From assembly GCA_034620365.1 (NCBI GenBank), contig JAQGEQ010000016.1, forward strand, positions 62,001-126,000: a DNA stretch of 64,000 nucleotides, in the 5' to 3' direction. Source of the DNA: Pegea sp. RAD2-039 (taxonomy: Eukaryota > Chordata > Thaliacea > Salpida > Salpidae). Both the position numbers and the translations under genes were made by a program. Position 1 is the first letter of the stretch. The number at the start of each line of letters is the position of its first letter. Positions 63,227 to 64,000 of this stretch are shown here, one piece after another. Under the pieces are notes generated by a model that did not search any database, had not been told where the DNA came from, and was given only the letters and a program-made list of their open reading frames with translations.

Positions 63227-64000
63227 GTAAGTTTAACTTCTGTTTATTAACGTTCATGATGTTTAATTTTTTCTACAAAAAAGTTTTTTATTATTATTTA
63301 TTTTTTTATTTATTTTGATATACTTAAAAAACTTTAATTTCAGAATTGTTAGCAAATCTTCAACTTTAGTAATATTTTGGAATTCTCTAAACTAATTTTA
63401 TTAACTATTTATCTTAGCAAAGACGTCAAGAATATAATTAAATTTTAAATATTAAACAAAATCTGTAAAGTTTGAAAAATTCAAAATCAAAACTAAATAA
63501 CGTTTAAGTGAAAACAAAAAGTTAATTAAATAATTTTGCAGTCTAAACTTTAAATAAAGAATAAACTGAATATTTAGAAGTTGTAATTAACATAACTTTT
63601 CAACCTACAGAATAAATTGTATTATTATAAAATTATTAGACGCAAAAAAGTTTGTTATAAAAGTTTATAAAATTCTTCTTAAGTAAATATCTGAATAACA
63701 GTAAATTTAAAACATATTTCTTAGAAAAGCTTAAATTTTTTCGATATATTGATTTTTGATTTCAAAGGAATGATATGAATTAACAACAAAATAAATATAA
63801 TGAAACAGTAGAGGATAAAATTGTCAGAGGTTATTAGCCTCAGCATAAATAAGACCTTTAATTATTTTCAATCGAATTTCTTTAATTTTTGAAAACCAAG
63901 AAAAAAATACTGAAATCACTTGAAAGATTTTGTTATAAAAGAAAACATAAATTATTTATTGAAATAACGGCTTGTGATATAAAATTTTGAATTTAGAGTT
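63227..64000. other. AT-rich, no exon recognised
   Basis: If the 63108 exon is real this is intron 1. No transmembrane-coding frame with splice sites was seen. Confidence 0.45.

Overview
This window comes from an AT-rich animal nuclear genome, probably an invertebrate; I cannot name the species. The genes have small GT-AG introns. They encode metazoan proteins: a Nemo-like kinase, a STAR/KH RNA-binding protein, an importin-9-like protein and a secreted trefoil/thrombospondin protein. Most of the rest is degraded non-LTR retrotransposon (CR1/Jockey-like LINE), minisatellite and recent segmental duplication. No bacterial, organellar or viral genes are seen.

Layout. 1-3.1 kb: LINE 3' fragments, two 15-bp minisatellite arrays whose unit contains the E-box CACGTG, and a ~162-bp tandem repeat with TGACGTCA sites. 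3.1-11.4 kb: duplicated non-coding segments, LINE endonuclease fragments and a dispersed two-part repeat. 12.1-14.3 kb: an eight-exon Nemo-like kinase gene (+). 14.5-18.2 kb: more LINE fragments and two further E-box arrays. 18.2-43.9 kb: a mosaic of large direct and inverted duplications carrying three apparently intact seven-exon STAR/KH genes (A and B on -, C on +). A second 15-bp minisatellite, built on CCAAT/ATTGG, lies upstream of A and C. 44-45.9 kb: a LINE reverse-transcriptase relic. 46-52.2 kb: five tRNA-Glu(TTC) genes in a duplicated block, with a one-exon importin-9-like C-terminal half between them. 54.1-57.4 kb: an eight-exon gene (-) for a secreted protein with trefoil-like domains and four TSP1 repeats; one intron holds a LINE remnant with a ~414-bp (ATTT)n tail. 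57.4-64 kb: AT-rich sequence with no recognised gene except a possible first exon of a membrane receptor at 63.1 kb.

The genes do not form a pathway. The main story is structural. A STAR gene has been copied three times inside 5.8-6.7 kb inverted repeat arms. A CACGTG minisatellite sits at the same internal point of a LINE family and differs in length between copies. A CCAAT minisatellite differs in length between the duplicated arms. Exon models were assembled by eye from reading frames, splice sites and recognised domain motifs, with no database search.
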